DNA of 64,000 nucleotides, from positions 186,001 through 250,000 of the forward strand of contig NZ_RAQJ01000002.1 in NCBI RefSeq assembly GCF_003610635.1, given 5' to 3'. The first letter of the stretch is position 1. Each line of letters opens with the position of its first letter. Source of the DNA: Ichthyenterobacterium magnum. Its GTDB lineage: Bacteria; Bacteroidota; Bacteroidia; Flavobacteriales; Flavobacteriaceae. The notes beneath the pieces are model-generated. The model was given only the letters and a program-made list of their open reading frames with translations, ran no database searches and was not told the DNA's origin. The position numbers and the translations under genes are program-made. Below, piece by piece: positions 18,125-27,852 of this stretch.

Positions 18125-20188
18125 ATGATAAATTCAATTGTTCAGCCTCCAATTGCTGCAAAACTTCCAAGGGAATTAAAGATTCATAATGATGTAAGAA
18201 TTGATGATTATTTCTGGCTTAACCAAAGAGAAAATCAAGAAGTCTTAGATTATTTAAATGCAGAAAACGACTATTTTGAGCAAATGACTTCGCATACTAA
18301 AGATTTTGAAAATCATCTTTTTGAAGAAATGAAGAGCAGAATAAAAGAAGATGACCAATCTGTACCTTATAAATATAATGGCTATTGGTATATTGTTAGA
18401 TATGAAAAAGGAAAAGACTATCCTATTTACACGCGTAAAAAAGAAACTTTAGAGGCTGAAGAAGAATTACTTTTTGATTGTAATATCATGGCTCAAGGCC
18501 ATGATTACTTTAGGCTTGTAGGTTTAAGCGTAAGTCCTGATAATACAATGATTTCTTTTGGAGTTGATACAACAGGACGTCGTAATTATAAAATACAAGT
18601 TAAAGACTTAAAAAAAGGTAAGTTACTTGCAGATGTTATTGAAAACACTACAGGCTCAGCAACTTGGGCAAATGATAATAAAACACTGTTTTATACGCAA
18701 AAGAATAAACAAACGCTTCGCTCTAATAAAATATATAAACACAAACTAGGAAATCTACAATCTGAGGATACCTTAATTTTTAATGAAACAGATGAAACTT
18801 TTGGAGTTACAGTTTATAAAACAAAATCCAGAAAGTATTTAGTAATTGCATGCTATAGTACTTTAACTAATGAGTATCATATTTTAAACGCTAATACACC
18901 AAACGATGATTTTAAAGTGTTTCAAGAACGTGTAAGAGCTTTAGAATATAGTATTTCGCATTATGAAGATCAGTTTTATATTGTAACTAATGCAAATGAT
19001 GCGTTTAATTTTAAATTAATGAAAACGCATGAAAACCAAACAGAAATCTCTAATTGGGTTGAGGTGATTGCCCATAGAGAAAATGTGCTGCTTGAAGATA
19101 TTGATATTTTTAAAGATTTTTTAGTCGTTAGCGAAAGAGCTAATGGCTTAAATAAAATAAGAATTAAACGTTGGGATAATACAGATGATTATTATTTACC
19201 ATTTGATAACGAAACCTACACAGCCTATACAAGTACAAATGTAGATTTTGATACAGAAATATTACGTTATGGTTATAACGCTTTAACAACACCAGCTTCT
19301 ACTATCGATTTTAATATGGTTACAAAAACTAAAACCATTAAAAAAGAACAGGAAGTTTTAGGAGGAAAGTTTAATAAAAATAATTATGAGTCTGAACGTA
19401 TATGGGCTACATCTGATGACGGAACCAAAATACCAATGTCTTTAGTTTATAAAAAAGGTCTTAAAAAAGATGGTACAAATCCAGTTTTACAGTATGCTTA
19501 TGGATCTTATGGTTCTACAATTGATCCTTATTTTTCTACCATACGTTTAAGTTTATTAGATCGAGGATTTATTTACGCTATTGCGCATGTAAGAGGAGGC
19601 GAATATTTAGGAAGACAATGGTATGAAAACGGAAAATTATTGCATAAAAAAAATACATTTTCAGATTTTATTAATTGTTCAAAATTTTTAATTACAGAAA
19701 AGTATACATCATCAAAACACTTATATGCAATGGGAGGAAGCGCTGGCGGACTTCTTATGGGCGTTATAATAAATAATGCACCAAAACTATATAATGGCGT
19801 TATCGCTGCAGTACCATTTGTAGATGTTGTTACTACAATGTTAGATGATACAATTCCTTTAACAACTGGAGAATATGACGAATGGGGAAACCCCAATGAT
19901 GAAAGTTATTACAATTATATAAAAGACTATTCACCTTACGATAATGTATTGTCACAAGATTATCCTAACCTTTTGGTAACAGCAGGATTACATGATTCTC
20001 AAGTGCAATATTGGGAACCTGCAAAATGGGTAGCTAAGCTAAGAGAAATGAAAACAGATAGCAATAAATTATTCTTAAAAACTAATATGAAAGCTGGTCA
20101 TGGAGGAGCTTCAGGAAGATTTGAAGCATTAAGAGAAGATGCTCAAGAATATGCTTTTTTACTAGACTTAGAAAATATTAATAGCTAA
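18125..20188 (+). CDS. Oligopeptidase B-like S9 serine peptidase
   Basis: Prolyl-oligopeptidase family (S9A), cytosolic or periplasmic enzyme that cuts short peptides, usually after Arg or Lys in oligopeptidase B. An N-terminal seven-bladed propeller (about 60-390) is followed by an alpha/beta hydrolase domain. The nucleophile elbow GGSAGG has Ser539 (numbered from the ATG at 18125); the aspartate lies in LHDSQVQYWEP and the histidine in KAGHGGASGR. The N-terminal DDYFWLNQRENQEV segment is typical of the family. No signal peptide is seen. The frame could begin at TTG 18098, but that codon is part of the promoter box. Confidence 0.92.
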   Translation: MINSIVQPPIAAKLPRELKIHNDVRIDDYFWLNQRENQEVLDYLNAENDYFEQMTSHTKDFENHLFEEMKSRIKEDDQSVPYKYNGYWYIVRYEKGKDYPIYTRKKETLEAEEELLFDCNIMAQGHDYFRLVGLSVSPDNTMISFGVDTTGRRNYKIQVKDLKKGKLLADVIENTTGSATWANDNKTLFYTQKNKQTLRSNKIYKHKLGNLQSEDTLIFNETDETFGVTVYKTKSRKYLVIACYSTLTNEYHILNANTPNDDFKVFQERVRALEYSISHYEDQFYIVTNANDAFNFKLMKTHENQTEISNWVEVIAHRENVLLEDIDIFKDFLVVSERANGLNKIRIKRWDNTDDYYLPFDNETYTAYTSTNVDFDTEILRYGYNALTTPASTIDFNMVTKTKTIKKEQEVLGGKFNKNNYESERIWATSDDGTKIPMSLVYKKGLKKDGTNPVLQYAYGSYGSTIDPYFSTIRLSLLDRGFIYAIAHVRGGEYLGRQWYENGKLLHKKNTFSDFINCSKFLITEKYTSSKHLYAMGGSAGGLLMGVIINNAPKLYNGVIAAVPFVDVVTTMLDDTIPLTTGEYDEWGNPNDESYYNYIKDYSPYDNVLSQDYPNLLVTAGLHDSQVQYWEPAKWVAKLREMKTDSNKLFLKTNMKAGHGGASGRFEALREDAQEYAFLLDLENINS

Positions 20189-20203
20189 TTAAAAAAAAAC
20201 GCT

Positions 20204-20211
20204 TATTTTTG
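20204..20211 (+). promoter_or_regulatory. -7 box for the cysteine synthase-like gene
   Basis: TATTTTTG, 49 bases before the ATG at 20261. Confidence 0.45.
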
Positions 20212-20260
20212 CGAGGTTTTAGTTTTCATTTTATTAATTTGAAGCTGATAAATAGCATTT

Positions 20261-21298
20261 ATGAAACAAGACATACAGGTATTTGATAATGTGTTAGAGC
20301 TCATAGGTAGAACACCTCTTATCAAACTAAATAGAATGACAGAAGACTTTGAAGGCGATTTTTATGCTAAAGTCGAAGCCTTTAATCCAGGTCATTCTTC
20401 AAAAGATAGAATTGCACTTCATATTATAGAAGAAGCTGAGAGGCAAGGTATACTTACTCCTGGCGATACAATTATAGAAACAACCTCAGGAAACACAGGG
20501 TTTAGTATTGCTATGGTTAGCATTATTAAAGGTTATGAGTGTATTTTGGCAGTGAGTTCAAAATCATCGGCAGATAAGATAGATATGCTAAAATCTATGG
20601 GAGCACAAGTTTATGTGTGTCCTGCTAATGTTAGTGCAGATGATTCACGTTCTTATTATCAGGTTGCAAAACGTTTACATAACGAAATAAAAGGTTCTAT
20701 ATACATTAATCAATATTTTAATCAATTAAATATTGATGCACATTATAATACAACAGGTCCAGAAATCTGGACTCAAACAGAAAAACAAATCACGCATTTA
20801 GTTGCTTGTAGTGGTACTGGAGGAACAATTTCTGGAATTGCTAAATATTTAAAAGAGAAAAACCCTAGTATAAAAATTATTGGAGTTGATGCTTTTGGTT
20901 CAGTCCTTAAAAAATATCATGAAACGCGTGAGTTTGATGATAAAGAAATTTACCCATACAGGATTGAAGGTTTAGGTAAAAACTTAATTCCTACGGCAAC
21001 AGATTTTGACCTAATAGATAAGTTTGTTAAAGTAACAGACGAAGAAAGTGCCCATACAGCAAGAGAAATAGCTAAAAATGAAGGGTTGTTTGTGGGTTAT
21101 ACAAGTGGTGCAGCAATGCAAGCATTAAAACAACTTGAAGAAGCAGGAGAGTTTAAAAAAGGAGATAAAGTTGTTGTTGTTTTTCCAGATCATGGGTCAA
21201 GATATATGAGTAAAGTATATAGTGATAAATGGATGGAAGAGCAAGGTTTCTTTGATAGTAAAACAATAGCATCTGAAAAAATTCAGTATGTAAAATAA
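20261..21298 (+). CDS. Cysteine synthase / cystathionine beta-synthase-type PLP enzyme
   Basis: Fold-type II PLP enzyme of sulfur amino acid metabolism. The PLP lysine is Lys48 in [11 protein letters not shown], followed by the [10 protein letters not shown] substrate loop and the [10 protein letters not shown] phosphate-binding loop. At 345 residues it is slightly longer than CysK and lacks the C-terminal CBS domains of many cystathionine beta-synthases. The usual PGGSVKDR around the lysine is PGHSSKDR here, so O-acetylserine sulfhydrylase and beta-synthase activities cannot be told apart. Single-gene unit ended by the terminator at 21316-21353. Confidence 0.88.
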   Translation: MKQDIQVFDNVLELIGRTPLIKLNRMTEDFEGDFYAKVEAFNPGHSSKDRIALHIIEEAERQGILTPGDTIIETTSGNTGFSIAMVSIIKGYECILAVSSKSSADKIDMLKSMGAQVYVCPANVSADDSRSYYQVAKRLHNEIKGSIYINQYFNQLNIDAHYNTTGPEIWTQTEKQITHLVACSGTGGTISGIAKYLKEKNPSIKIIGVDAFGSVLKKYHETREFDDKEIYPYRIEGLGKNLIPTATDFDLIDKFVKVTDEESAHTAREIAKNEGLFVGYTSGAAMQALKQLEEAGEFKKGDKVVVVFPDHGSRYMSKVYSDKWMEEQGFFDSKTIASEKIQYVK

Positions 21299-21315
21299 TA
21301 AAAAAAGTAAAAATT

Positions 21316-21353
21316 AAAAATCCTATTGCGCTGTTTGTGTGATAGGATTTTTT
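21316..21353 (+). terminator. Rho-independent terminator
   Basis: AAAAATCCTAT, 15-base loop, ATAGGATTTTTT; an 11-base-pair stem shortly after the stop at 21298. Confidence 0.85.
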
Positions 21354-21414
21354 GTGTATAATGGGTTATCAACACTAGTTTATAAAAATATTATGCGGTC
21401 ATAATATAATTAAC

Positions 21415-21422
21415 TAATTTTG
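21415..21422 (+). promoter_or_regulatory. -7 box for the serine palmitoyltransferase-like gene
   Basis: TAATTTTG, 30 bases before the ATG at 21453. Confidence 0.45.
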
Positions 21423-21452
21423 CCACACTAACAAGACTAATAATAGCAGTAC

Positions 21453-22712
21453 ATGAAGGATTTATTTGATAAGATTTATAAAGATAAAGGACCATTAGGA
21501 AAATGGGCTTCGCATGCAGAAGGTTACTTTGTATTTCCTAAGTTAGAAGGAAAGATATCTAATAGAATGAAATTTCAAGGTAAAGATGTAATTACTTGGA
21601 GTATTAATGATTATTTAGGACTAGCAAATCATCCTGAAGTTAGAAAAGTAGATGCAGAAGCTGCTGCAGAGTATGGTTCTGCTTATCCAATGGGAGCACG
21701 AATGATGTCTGGTCATACAGATTTACACGAAAAACTACAAGATGAATTAGCATCTTTTGTAAACAAAGAAGCTGCTTATTTATTAAATTTTGGTTACCAA
21801 GGCATGGTATCTACTGTTGATGCTTTGGTGTCTAAAGATGATATTATTGTTTATGATGTTGATGCACATGCTTGTATTATTGATGGTGTGCGTTTACATA
21901 TGGGAAAACGATTTACCTATAAACATAACGATGTTGAAAGTTTAGAAAAAAACTTAGAACGTGCTACTAAAATGGCAGAGCAAACTGGTGGAGGAATTTT
22001 AGTGATTTCTGAAGGTGTGTTTGGTATGCGTGGAGAACAAGGTCGTTTAAAAGAGATTGTTGCGCTTAAAAAGAAATTTAATTTTAGGTTATTTGTTGAT
22101 GATGCTCATGGTTTTGGAACCTTAGGAGCAACAGGAGCAGGTGCTGGAGAAGAGCAAGGCGTACAAGATGATATCGATGTGTATTTTGCAACATTTGCTA
22201 AATCTTTAGCAAGTACAGGAGCATTTATTGCAGCAGATCAAGAAATTATTGATTATTTAAAATATAATTTGCGTTCTCAGATGTTTGCAAAATCATTGCA
22301 AATGCAATTAGTTGTTGGTGCATTAAAGCGTTTAGAAATGCTTAAAACAATGCCAGAATTAAAAGCGAAGCTTTGGGAGAATACAAACGCATTACAATCT
22401 GGATTAAAAGATCGTGGTTTTGATATAGGTACAACACAAAGTTGTGTAACTCCTGTATATCTTAAAGGAAGTATTCCAGAAGCAATGGCTTTAGTAAGAG
22501 ATTTACGTGAAAATTATGGAATTTTCTGCTCTATAGTTGTATATCCAGTAATACCTAAAGGATTAATTTTATTACGTTTAATTCCTACGGCAACACATAC
22601 ATTAGAAGATGTTACAGAAACTTTAGATGCTTTTGAAGCAATTAGAGAACGTTTACAAAACGGAACTTATAAGCGTTTATCTGCAGCTGTAATTGCTGCA
22701 ATGGGTGAGTAA
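21453..22712 (+). CDS. Serine palmitoyltransferase-like alpha-oxoamine synthase
   Basis: PLP enzyme of the alpha-oxoamine synthase family, which joins an amino acid to an acyl-CoA with loss of CO2. Seen: NDYLGLANHP, YGSAYPMGARMMSGHTDLHEKLE-like segment, VDDAHGFGTLG, and Schiff-base Lys250 in TFAKSLASTGAF. The TFAKS context and 419-residue length fit Bacteroidota serine palmitoyltransferases better than glycine C-acetyltransferase (Kbl) or BioF; if correct it makes 3-ketosphinganine, the first step to the sphingolipids this phylum is known for. The choice within the family is inferred. Followed by convergent repeat copy 3. Confidence 0.82.
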   Translation: MKDLFDKIYKDKGPLGKWASHAEGYFVFPKLEGKISNRMKFQGKDVITWSINDYLGLANHPEVRKVDAEAAAEYGSAYPMGARMMSGHTDLHEKLQDELASFVNKEAAYLLNFGYQGMVSTVDALVSKDDIIVYDVDAHACIIDGVRLHMGKRFTYKHNDVESLEKNLERATKMAEQTGGGILVISEGVFGMRGEQGRLKEIVALKKKFNFRLFVDDAHGFGTLGATGAGAGEEQGVQDDIDVYFATFAKSLASTGAFIAADQEIIDYLKYNLRSQMFAKSLQMQLVVGALKRLEMLKTMPELKAKLWENTNALQSGLKDRGFDIGTTQSCVTPVYLKGSIPEAMALVRDLRENYGIFCSIVVYPVIPKGLILLRLIPTATHTLEDVTETLDAFEAIRERLQNGTYKRLSAAVIAAMGE

Positions 22713-22735
22713 CTTGAAGTTATTTATATAATATT

Positions 22736-22876
22736 AAAAGAGACTGTCTAAAAAGTGTCATTCTGAATGAAAATGAAGAATCTCAATAAAATCAAAATTC
22801 TGATTTATAGATAATTGAGATTTTTCGACTCCGCTCAAAATGGCAATGTAATCACTTTTTAGACAGTCTCTTTTTT
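22736..22876. repeat. GTCATTCT-type hairpin repeat, copy 3 (with 22-base perfect arms)
   Basis: A 141-base element. Its outer arms (22736-22757 and 22853-22874) are a perfect 22-base inverted repeat, AAAAGAGACTGTCTAAAAAG and onward. Nested inside are GTCATTCTGA near the left arm with CTCAAAATGG near the right, and AATCTCAAT paired with ATTGAGATT. It fills the gap between two convergent genes and its ends carry A and T runs, so it can act as a bidirectional terminator. Closely matches copy 4 at 45271-45408. Confidence 0.85.
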
Positions 22877-23996
22877 ATGCAATATCTTTTTTAAATGTAC
22901 AACGTCTTTTATGCGTTACTGGTTTAAAGTTTTTCCATAACTTTTGTATAGCTACATTATCATCTAGCTCTGGACCTCTAATGCACAACTCAATACCTTT
23001 TTCTGAAAAAGTTTTATGAAACTCATGAAATATAATGGCAGTAACACCTTTATTTTGATACTCTGGCAAAACACCAATTAAATAAAACGTAACAGTTTTT
23101 GCGTGTTTCTTTGCATGTAATAAGTGGCTAATGCCAAAAGGAAAGAGTTTACCTTTCATTTTTTGCAAAGCCTTTGCATATGATGGTGTTACAATACCAA
23201 AACCAACAAGTTTACCGTCTTTATCTAAAACAAACTTTACATATTCTGGATTAAGAAATCCAATAAATTTCTTTTTAAAGTATTCTCGCTGTTCATCATT
23301 AATATCTACGAATGATGATAAAACAGAATGTGACTTTGTAAAAACATCAAACATTTCGTCTGTGTAAGGAAGTATGTCTTTGTTTTTGGTGAAATTTATA
23401 GCTTTAAGCTGATATCTTTTTTTGATTAAGGTTTGTATTCTGGAGAAAAATTCTGGTTTGATATTTACAAACTCCATTTTGTTCTCTGAGTATGTTTTTG
23501 CAACATTATAGCCTAATTGTTCAAAATGAGTCGCATAATAAGGATGGTTGTGCCAAGTAATCATGCTACCTATTTGATCAAAACCTTCAGTTAAAACTCC
23601 AACTTTATCTAAATTTGAAAACCCAACTGGACCTTCAACATATTTTAATTGATTGCTTTTTCCTATGTCATGAACTTTTTCAAGTAAAGATTTTGTAACT
23701 TCAACATCGTCTATAACATCAAACCAACCAAAACGCATTTTACTTTCATTTTGGCCTTTTACTTCTAGCCAGTTTATAATTGCAGCAATACGACCAACAA
23801 TTTTATCTTTTTTATAGGCCAAGAAAAAACGCGCTTCAGCATCTTTAAAAACAGGGTTTATCTCTTTATTAAATGTATTTAATTCTTCTTTTATAATAGG
23901 AGGAACCCAATATTTTGAGTCTTTATAAAGTTTAAAAGGAAATTTAACAAATTGTTTTAAATCCTTTTTAGAATGAATTTCTTTAACTGTAATCAT
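22875..23996 (-). CDS. GNAT-fold N-acyltransferase-like protein
   Basis: A 373-residue cytosolic protein. The N-terminal part (FPFKLYKDSKYWVPP) and the C-terminal acetyl-CoA loop (VLPEYQNKGVTAIIFHEF, about 310-330) fit a two-lobed GNAT architecture like that of the YghO group. The substrate is unknown. It converges with the serine palmitoyltransferase-like gene and lies 12 bases downstream of the barrel protein gene at 24009-25001, so it is probably the second gene of that unit. A role in lipid metabolism is suggested by position only. Confidence 0.75.
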   Translation of the reverse strand: MITVKEIHSKKDLKQFVKFPFKLYKDSKYWVPPIIKEELNTFNKEINPVFKDAEARFFLAYKKDKIVGRIAAIINWLEVKGQNESKMRFGWFDVIDDVEVTKSLLEKVHDIGKSNQLKYVEGPVGFSNLDKVGVLTEGFDQIGSMITWHNHPYYATHFEQLGYNVAKTYSENKMEFVNIKPEFFSRIQTLIKKRYQLKAINFTKNKDILPYTDEMFDVFTKSHSVLSSFVDINDEQREYFKKKFIGFLNPEYVKFVLDKDGKLVGFGIVTPSYAKALQKMKGKLFPFGISHLLHAKKHAKTVTFYLIGVLPEYQNKGVTAIIFHEFHKTFSEKGIELCIRGPELDDNVAIQKLWKNFKPVTHKRRCTFKKDIA

Positions 23997-24008
23997 AGAG
24001 TATAAGGC

Positions 24009-25001
24009 TTAAAGACTTCCGTCATCATCAAAGTCAACATCATCTTTCTTTTTCTTTCTTTTCTTTTTCTTACTCTTTGGTTTACGTTTATCGGCATCTT
24101 TTTTATCGTTGTTATTGTCGATCTTTTTGTCTTTATGAAAATCTAATCGATAAGAGGCTCCAAAATTAATTCCGAATACAGAAGGCGTGTCTTTTGTGTT
24201 TAGAGTTACTGCTGTATCTAATTGAAAATCTTTACTTAATAAATAACCACCTCCAAAACGAAATAAATTATCTGCATAAAAATCACTTTTAATGCCTTGA
24301 GTTTCTCCAAAAATCGCCCATCTAGGATTGAAAGAATGTGTTAAGGTTAAGATATATTGAAAATCAGAAAAATCACTTCCTATTCTGTCTTTAACAAAAT
24401 TCATCACAAAAACCCATCCGCCAGAAAAGTTGTTTTGAGTAGCAACCATTATTTTTGGACTAAAGCCTTCTACATCTGGAGCAGTAAAAGGATTGTTTTT
24501 TGTATCAAAATTAGCACCTACATATACTGCTACAGCGGGAATTAACGATTTCCATTTAAAAGTTCTATTGGCATGATAGCTATAAAGATTTGGTTTTTCT
24601 TCTCCTGCATTTTTATATGGATCATAGACAAGATATTTTGCGCCTATTGCGAAGTTTTTAAAATTTGAACGCTTATCTTCACTTGTAAAACCAGATCTAG
24701 AAATCAGTTTTCTTTTGTCGTTTTGGTATGTACCTTCAATATTAATCTCTAATTCTTCAAACAATAAACCATAGCGCGCTGAGAAATCAATACCAAAGCC
24801 AGATACTTCATAATTTAATGGTGTATGCTTTTCCTTTATTGTATATGGACCTACTTCTAATTGTGCAACATTGGTACCAACAGAAAAGGCACTTCTCGAA
24901 ACTCCTGGTCTATTAGAGTTGATTACTTCTGTGTATTGAGAAAAAGCATTGTAGGTTAAAAGGAAGGTTAATAAAGAAAAATAAATTTTGATAGATTTCA
25001 T
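24009..25001 (-). CDS. Outer membrane beta-barrel protein (phenol MetA-type transporter family)
   Basis: Signal peptide (MKSIKIYFSLLTFLLTYNAFSQ) followed by alternating beta strands with a repeated outer-membrane pattern and a last strand INFGASYRLDF. The start INSNRPGVSRSAFSVGTNVAQLE resembles proteins classed as putative MetA-pathway transporters, a barrel family named from phenol degradation clusters; the real substrate is unknown. After the barrel is a charged tail of about 40 residues, a Lys/Arg block and then DDVDFDDDGSL, similar in style to the tail of the receptor at 6984-9437. Start chosen at the ATG at 25001, since the longer frame (25022) runs into a -7 box. Confidence 0.75.
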   Translation of the reverse strand: MKSIKIYFSLLTFLLTYNAFSQYTEVINSNRPGVSRSAFSVGTNVAQLEVGPYTIKEKHTPLNYEVSGFGIDFSARYGLLFEELEINIEGTYQNDKRKLISRSGFTSEDKRSNFKNFAIGAKYLVYDPYKNAGEEKPNLYSYHANRTFKWKSLIPAVAVYVGANFDTKNNPFTAPDVEGFSPKIMVATQNNFSGGWVFVMNFVKDRIGSDFSDFQYILTLTHSFNPRWAIFGETQGIKSDFYADNLFRFGGGYLLSKDFQLDTAVTLNTKDTPSVFGINFGASYRLDFHKDKKIDNNNDKKDADKRKPKSKKKKRKKKKDDVDFDDDGSL

Positions 25002-25019
25002 TGTTAAGCAGTTTAAGTT

Positions 25020-25027
25020 CAAATATA
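25020..25027 (-). promoter_or_regulatory. -7 box for the barrel protein/GNAT unit
   Basis: TATATTTG on the minus strand, 19 bases before the ATG at 25001; it overlaps the alternative upstream start. Confidence 0.5.
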
Positions 25028-25081
25028 GAGATTTTATATATTTTTTAAGTATTTATAACTGTTTTTAAACGCTGATAATTG

Positions 25082-25089
25082 TATTTTTG
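25082..25089 (+). promoter_or_regulatory. -7 box for the DUF4834-YfhO-GT4-flippase operon
   Basis: TATTTTTG, 37 bases before the ATG at 25127. Confidence 0.45.
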
Positions 25090-25126
25090 AATAAAATATT
25101 TTTTAATGCTGTAAAGAGCATCGCTT

Positions 25127-25387
25127 ATGGGTTTATTAAGAACGATTTTAATTATTTTATTGATTTATTATGGTGTAAAAATCTTATCTAAAATTTTTGC
25201 GCCGTATTTATTACGTTATATGTCTAAAAAAATGCAAGAGCGTTTTGGTGGACAATTTCAACAACAACAAAGTAACCAACAGCCTAAACATAGAGAAGGA
25301 GAAACTGTTATAGATAAAGTCCCTAATACTAATGCATCTTCAAATAAAAAAGTTGGAGAGTATATAGATTACGAAGAAATTGATTAA
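25127..25387 (+). CDS. DUF4834-family small membrane protein
   Basis: An 86-residue protein with an N-terminal hydrophobic helix (LLRTILIILLIYYGVKIL), a short amphipathic segment (APYLLRYMSKKMQERFG), a glutamine-rich linker and an acidic C-terminus (YIDYEEID). This order is characteristic of DUF4834 in Flavobacteriia. No function is known. It is the first gene of a four-gene plus-strand run with the YfhO-like protein 29 bases downstream. Confidence 0.85.
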   Translation: MGLLRTILIILLIYYGVKILSKIFAPYLLRYMSKKMQERFGGQFQQQQSNQQPKHREGETVIDKVPNTNASSNKKVGEYIDYEEID

Positions 25388-25416
25388 TTTTCACAATATT
25401 CTTTTAAACTAGATTC

Positions 25417-27849
25417 ATGCAGTTTTCTTTCAAAAAATGCCTTCCTCATTTACTTGTATTAGTAGGATTTATAGTTATTTCATTAGCATATTTTAGTCCT
25501 GTTTTAAAAGGAAAGCAAATCTTTCAGAGTGATATCATGCAATACATTGGCATGGCTAATCAACAAAAAGAATTTAAAGCTAATACGGGAGAAGAAACCT
25601 ATTGGACTAATAGTGCGTTTGGAGGTATGCCAACTTACCAATTAGGAGCAAAGTATCCACATAATTATATTAAAAAACTAGATTCTGTTTTGCGGTTTTT
25701 ACCACGACCTATAGATTATCTATTTCTCTATTTGTTAGGGTTTTATATATTGTTACTTTCATTAAAAGTTGACTTTAAACTTGCAGCACTTGGTGCGCTT
25801 GCTTTTGGATTTTCTACATACCTAATTATTATACTAGGTGTTGGCCATAATAGTAAAGCACACGCCATAGCATATATGCCTTTAGTGTTAGCAGGAATTA
25901 TACTCACATTTAGGCAAAAATACATTATAGGTTTTTTGCTAACTGCGGTTGCTTTAGCGCTCGAAATTGGAGCAAACCATTTCCAGATGACTTATTATCT
26001 AATGCTTTTAGTTATTGTTTTAGGTATTGCATATCTAATTGATGCTTATAAAAAACAGATGATTCCTCGTTTTTTTAAATCTGTAGGAATTATGGTTGTT
26101 GCCCTTATTCTGGCTATTGGTTTAAATGCAACTAACATTTTGGCTACTCAAGAGTATGCTAAGGAAAGTACACGAGGAAAAAGTGAACTTACTATAAATC
26201 CAGATGGTACGCCTAAAGAAGCAACTTCTGGACTGAGCAAGGAATACATTACAGAATATAGCTATGGTATTTTAGAGACCTTTAATTTATTTATACCAAG
26301 ATTATTAGGTGGAGGAAATGGAGAAGATGTAGGTAAAGATTCTGAAATGTATAACTTTTATACAAGCATAGGCGCAAGCCCAATTGAAGCTACTAGAGAA
26401 GTGAAAAATACGCCAACATATTGGGGAAGCCAACCTATTGTTGAAGCTCCGGCTTATATTGGAGCTGTTGTACTATTTTTATTTGTATTCGCATTGTTTT
26501 TAGTAAAAGGACGTTTAAAATGGTGGTTAGTTGGCGGAACAATAGTATCACTCTTACTGTCTTATGGTAAGAATTTAGGTTTTTTAACAGATTTCTTTAT
26601 TGATTATATTCCTTTGTATGATAAGTTTAGAGCAGTTAGTTCTATTCAAGTTGTTTTAGAGTTATGTATTCCTGTACTTGCCATTTTTGGTTTAGTACGA
26701 TTGTTTAATGCCTTTGAAAAGGATGAAGACAAACAAAAAGCTTTAAAATACTCAGCACTTATAACAGGAGGAATTGCTTTATTGTTTTTAATATTTAAGT
26801 CTTCTTTTGATTTTGTAGGTGTAAATGACGGTTATTATCGTCAGTCATATGGTCAATATGGTCAGGCTTTTGTTGATGCTTTAAGAGCAGACCGCAAAAT
26901 GATTTTTACGCAAGATGCTATACGAACATTAGCCTTAGTATTACTTTCTGCGGGAACAGTTTTTATGTTTTTAAAGAAGAAACTTTCTGAAACATTAGTA
27001 ATTGTGATTTTTGCGGGATTAATAGTGTTTGATTTAGTAGGTGTTGATAGACGCTACGTTAACAATGATAATTTTGTATCTGCCATAGAAGTAAATAGAC
27101 CTTATCAAGCAAATGCTGCAGATAAGGAAATCATGAAAGATAAAAGTCATTTTAGAGTTTTTGATGTTACTTCTGGTGGCGCAAGAGCATCCTATTTTCA
27201 TAATTCTTTAAGTGGTTATCATGCTGCAAAACTAAAGCGTTATGATGAGTTGTTTGATTTTTATATAGCTAAGAATAATATGAATGTTTTAAATATGCTT
27301 AACACAAAGTATATTATAGCTGAAGAAAATGGTTCTATCTTTCCTTTTACAAATGAAGATGCTAATGGTAATGCTTGGTTTGTGTCTCAATTAAGAGGTG
27401 TTGATTCTGCTAATGATGCAATACTAGCTTTAGATAGTTTAAAAACTTTGGACGAAGCTATTTATGAAAAAAGTGACAAAAGTAAAGTAAAAGCTGCTGT
27501 AGAGAAAAATTATCAATTTAGTGTTGATTCTCTAGCATTAATTTCATTAGTTGATTATAAACCAAACTATTTAAAATACGAGTCAAGTAACAACAATGAG
27601 GGCTTTGCAGTATTTTCTGAAGTATATTATGGAGAAGGTTGGAATGCTTATATAGATGGAAAAATTAAACCTCATCAACGTGTTGATTATATTTTAAGAG
27701 GTATGCAAATCCCAGCAGGTAATCATACCGTTGAGTTTAAGTTTGAACCTAAAGTTATACAAACAGGAAGCACAATTGCATTAGCTAGCTCAATACTATT
27801 TGGGTTGTTGTTAATTGGAGGATTATGGTTTGGATTTAGAAAAGAATAG
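25417..27849 (+). CDS. YfhO-like polytopic membrane protein
   Basis: An 810-residue integral membrane protein with about a dozen hydrophobic segments in the first 550 residues, a large soluble C-terminal domain (about 560-780) and a final membrane helix. YfhO-type proteins have a GT-C-like layout and in Gram-positive bacteria help attach sugars to teichoic acids; Bacteroidota homologues are uncharacterised. The loop with SAFGGMPTYQLG near residue 70 is typical of this lineage. It is followed, after hairpin repeat copy 5, by a glycosyltransferase and a flippase, which supports a surface-glycan role. Confidence 0.85.
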   Translation: MQFSFKKCLPHLLVLVGFIVISLAYFSPVLKGKQIFQSDIMQYIGMANQQKEFKANTGEETYWTNSAFGGMPTYQLGAKYPHNYIKKLDSVLRFLPRPIDYLFLYLLGFYILLLSLKVDFKLAALGALAFGFSTYLIIILGVGHNSKAHAIAYMPLVLAGIILTFRQKYIIGFLLTAVALALEIGANHFQMTYYLMLLVIVLGIAYLIDAYKKQMIPRFFKSVGIMVVALILAIGLNATNILATQEYAKESTRGKSELTINPDGTPKEATSGLSKEYITEYSYGILETFNLFIPRLLGGGNGEDVGKDSEMYNFYTSIGASPIEATREVKNTPTYWGSQPIVEAPAYIGAVVLFLFVFALFLVKGRLKWWLVGGTIVSLLLSYGKNLGFLTDFFIDYIPLYDKFRAVSSIQVVLELCIPVLAIFGLVRLFNAFEKDEDKQKALKYSALITGGIALLFLIFKSSFDFVGVNDGYYRQSYGQYGQAFVDALRADRKMIFTQDAIRTLALVLLSAGTVFMFLKKKLSETLVIVIFAGLIVFDLVGVDRRYVNNDNFVSAIEVNRPYQANAADKEIMKDKSHFRVFDVTSGGARASYFHNSLSGYHAAKLKRYDELFDFYIAKNNMNVLNMLNTKYIIAEENGSIFPFTNEDANGNAWFVSQLRGVDSANDAILALDSLKTLDEAIYEKSDKSKVKAAVEKNYQFSVDSLALISLVDYKPNYLKYESSNNNEGFAVFSEVYYGEGWNAYIDGKIKPHQRVDYILRGMQIPAGNHTVEFKFEPKVIQTGSTIALASSILFGLLLIGGLWFGFRKE

Positions 27850-27852
27850 TTT

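Noticed and set aside
25002-25022. Upstream ATG (25022) for the barrel protein
   Set aside because: It lies in a -7 box, and the signal peptide begins better at 25001.
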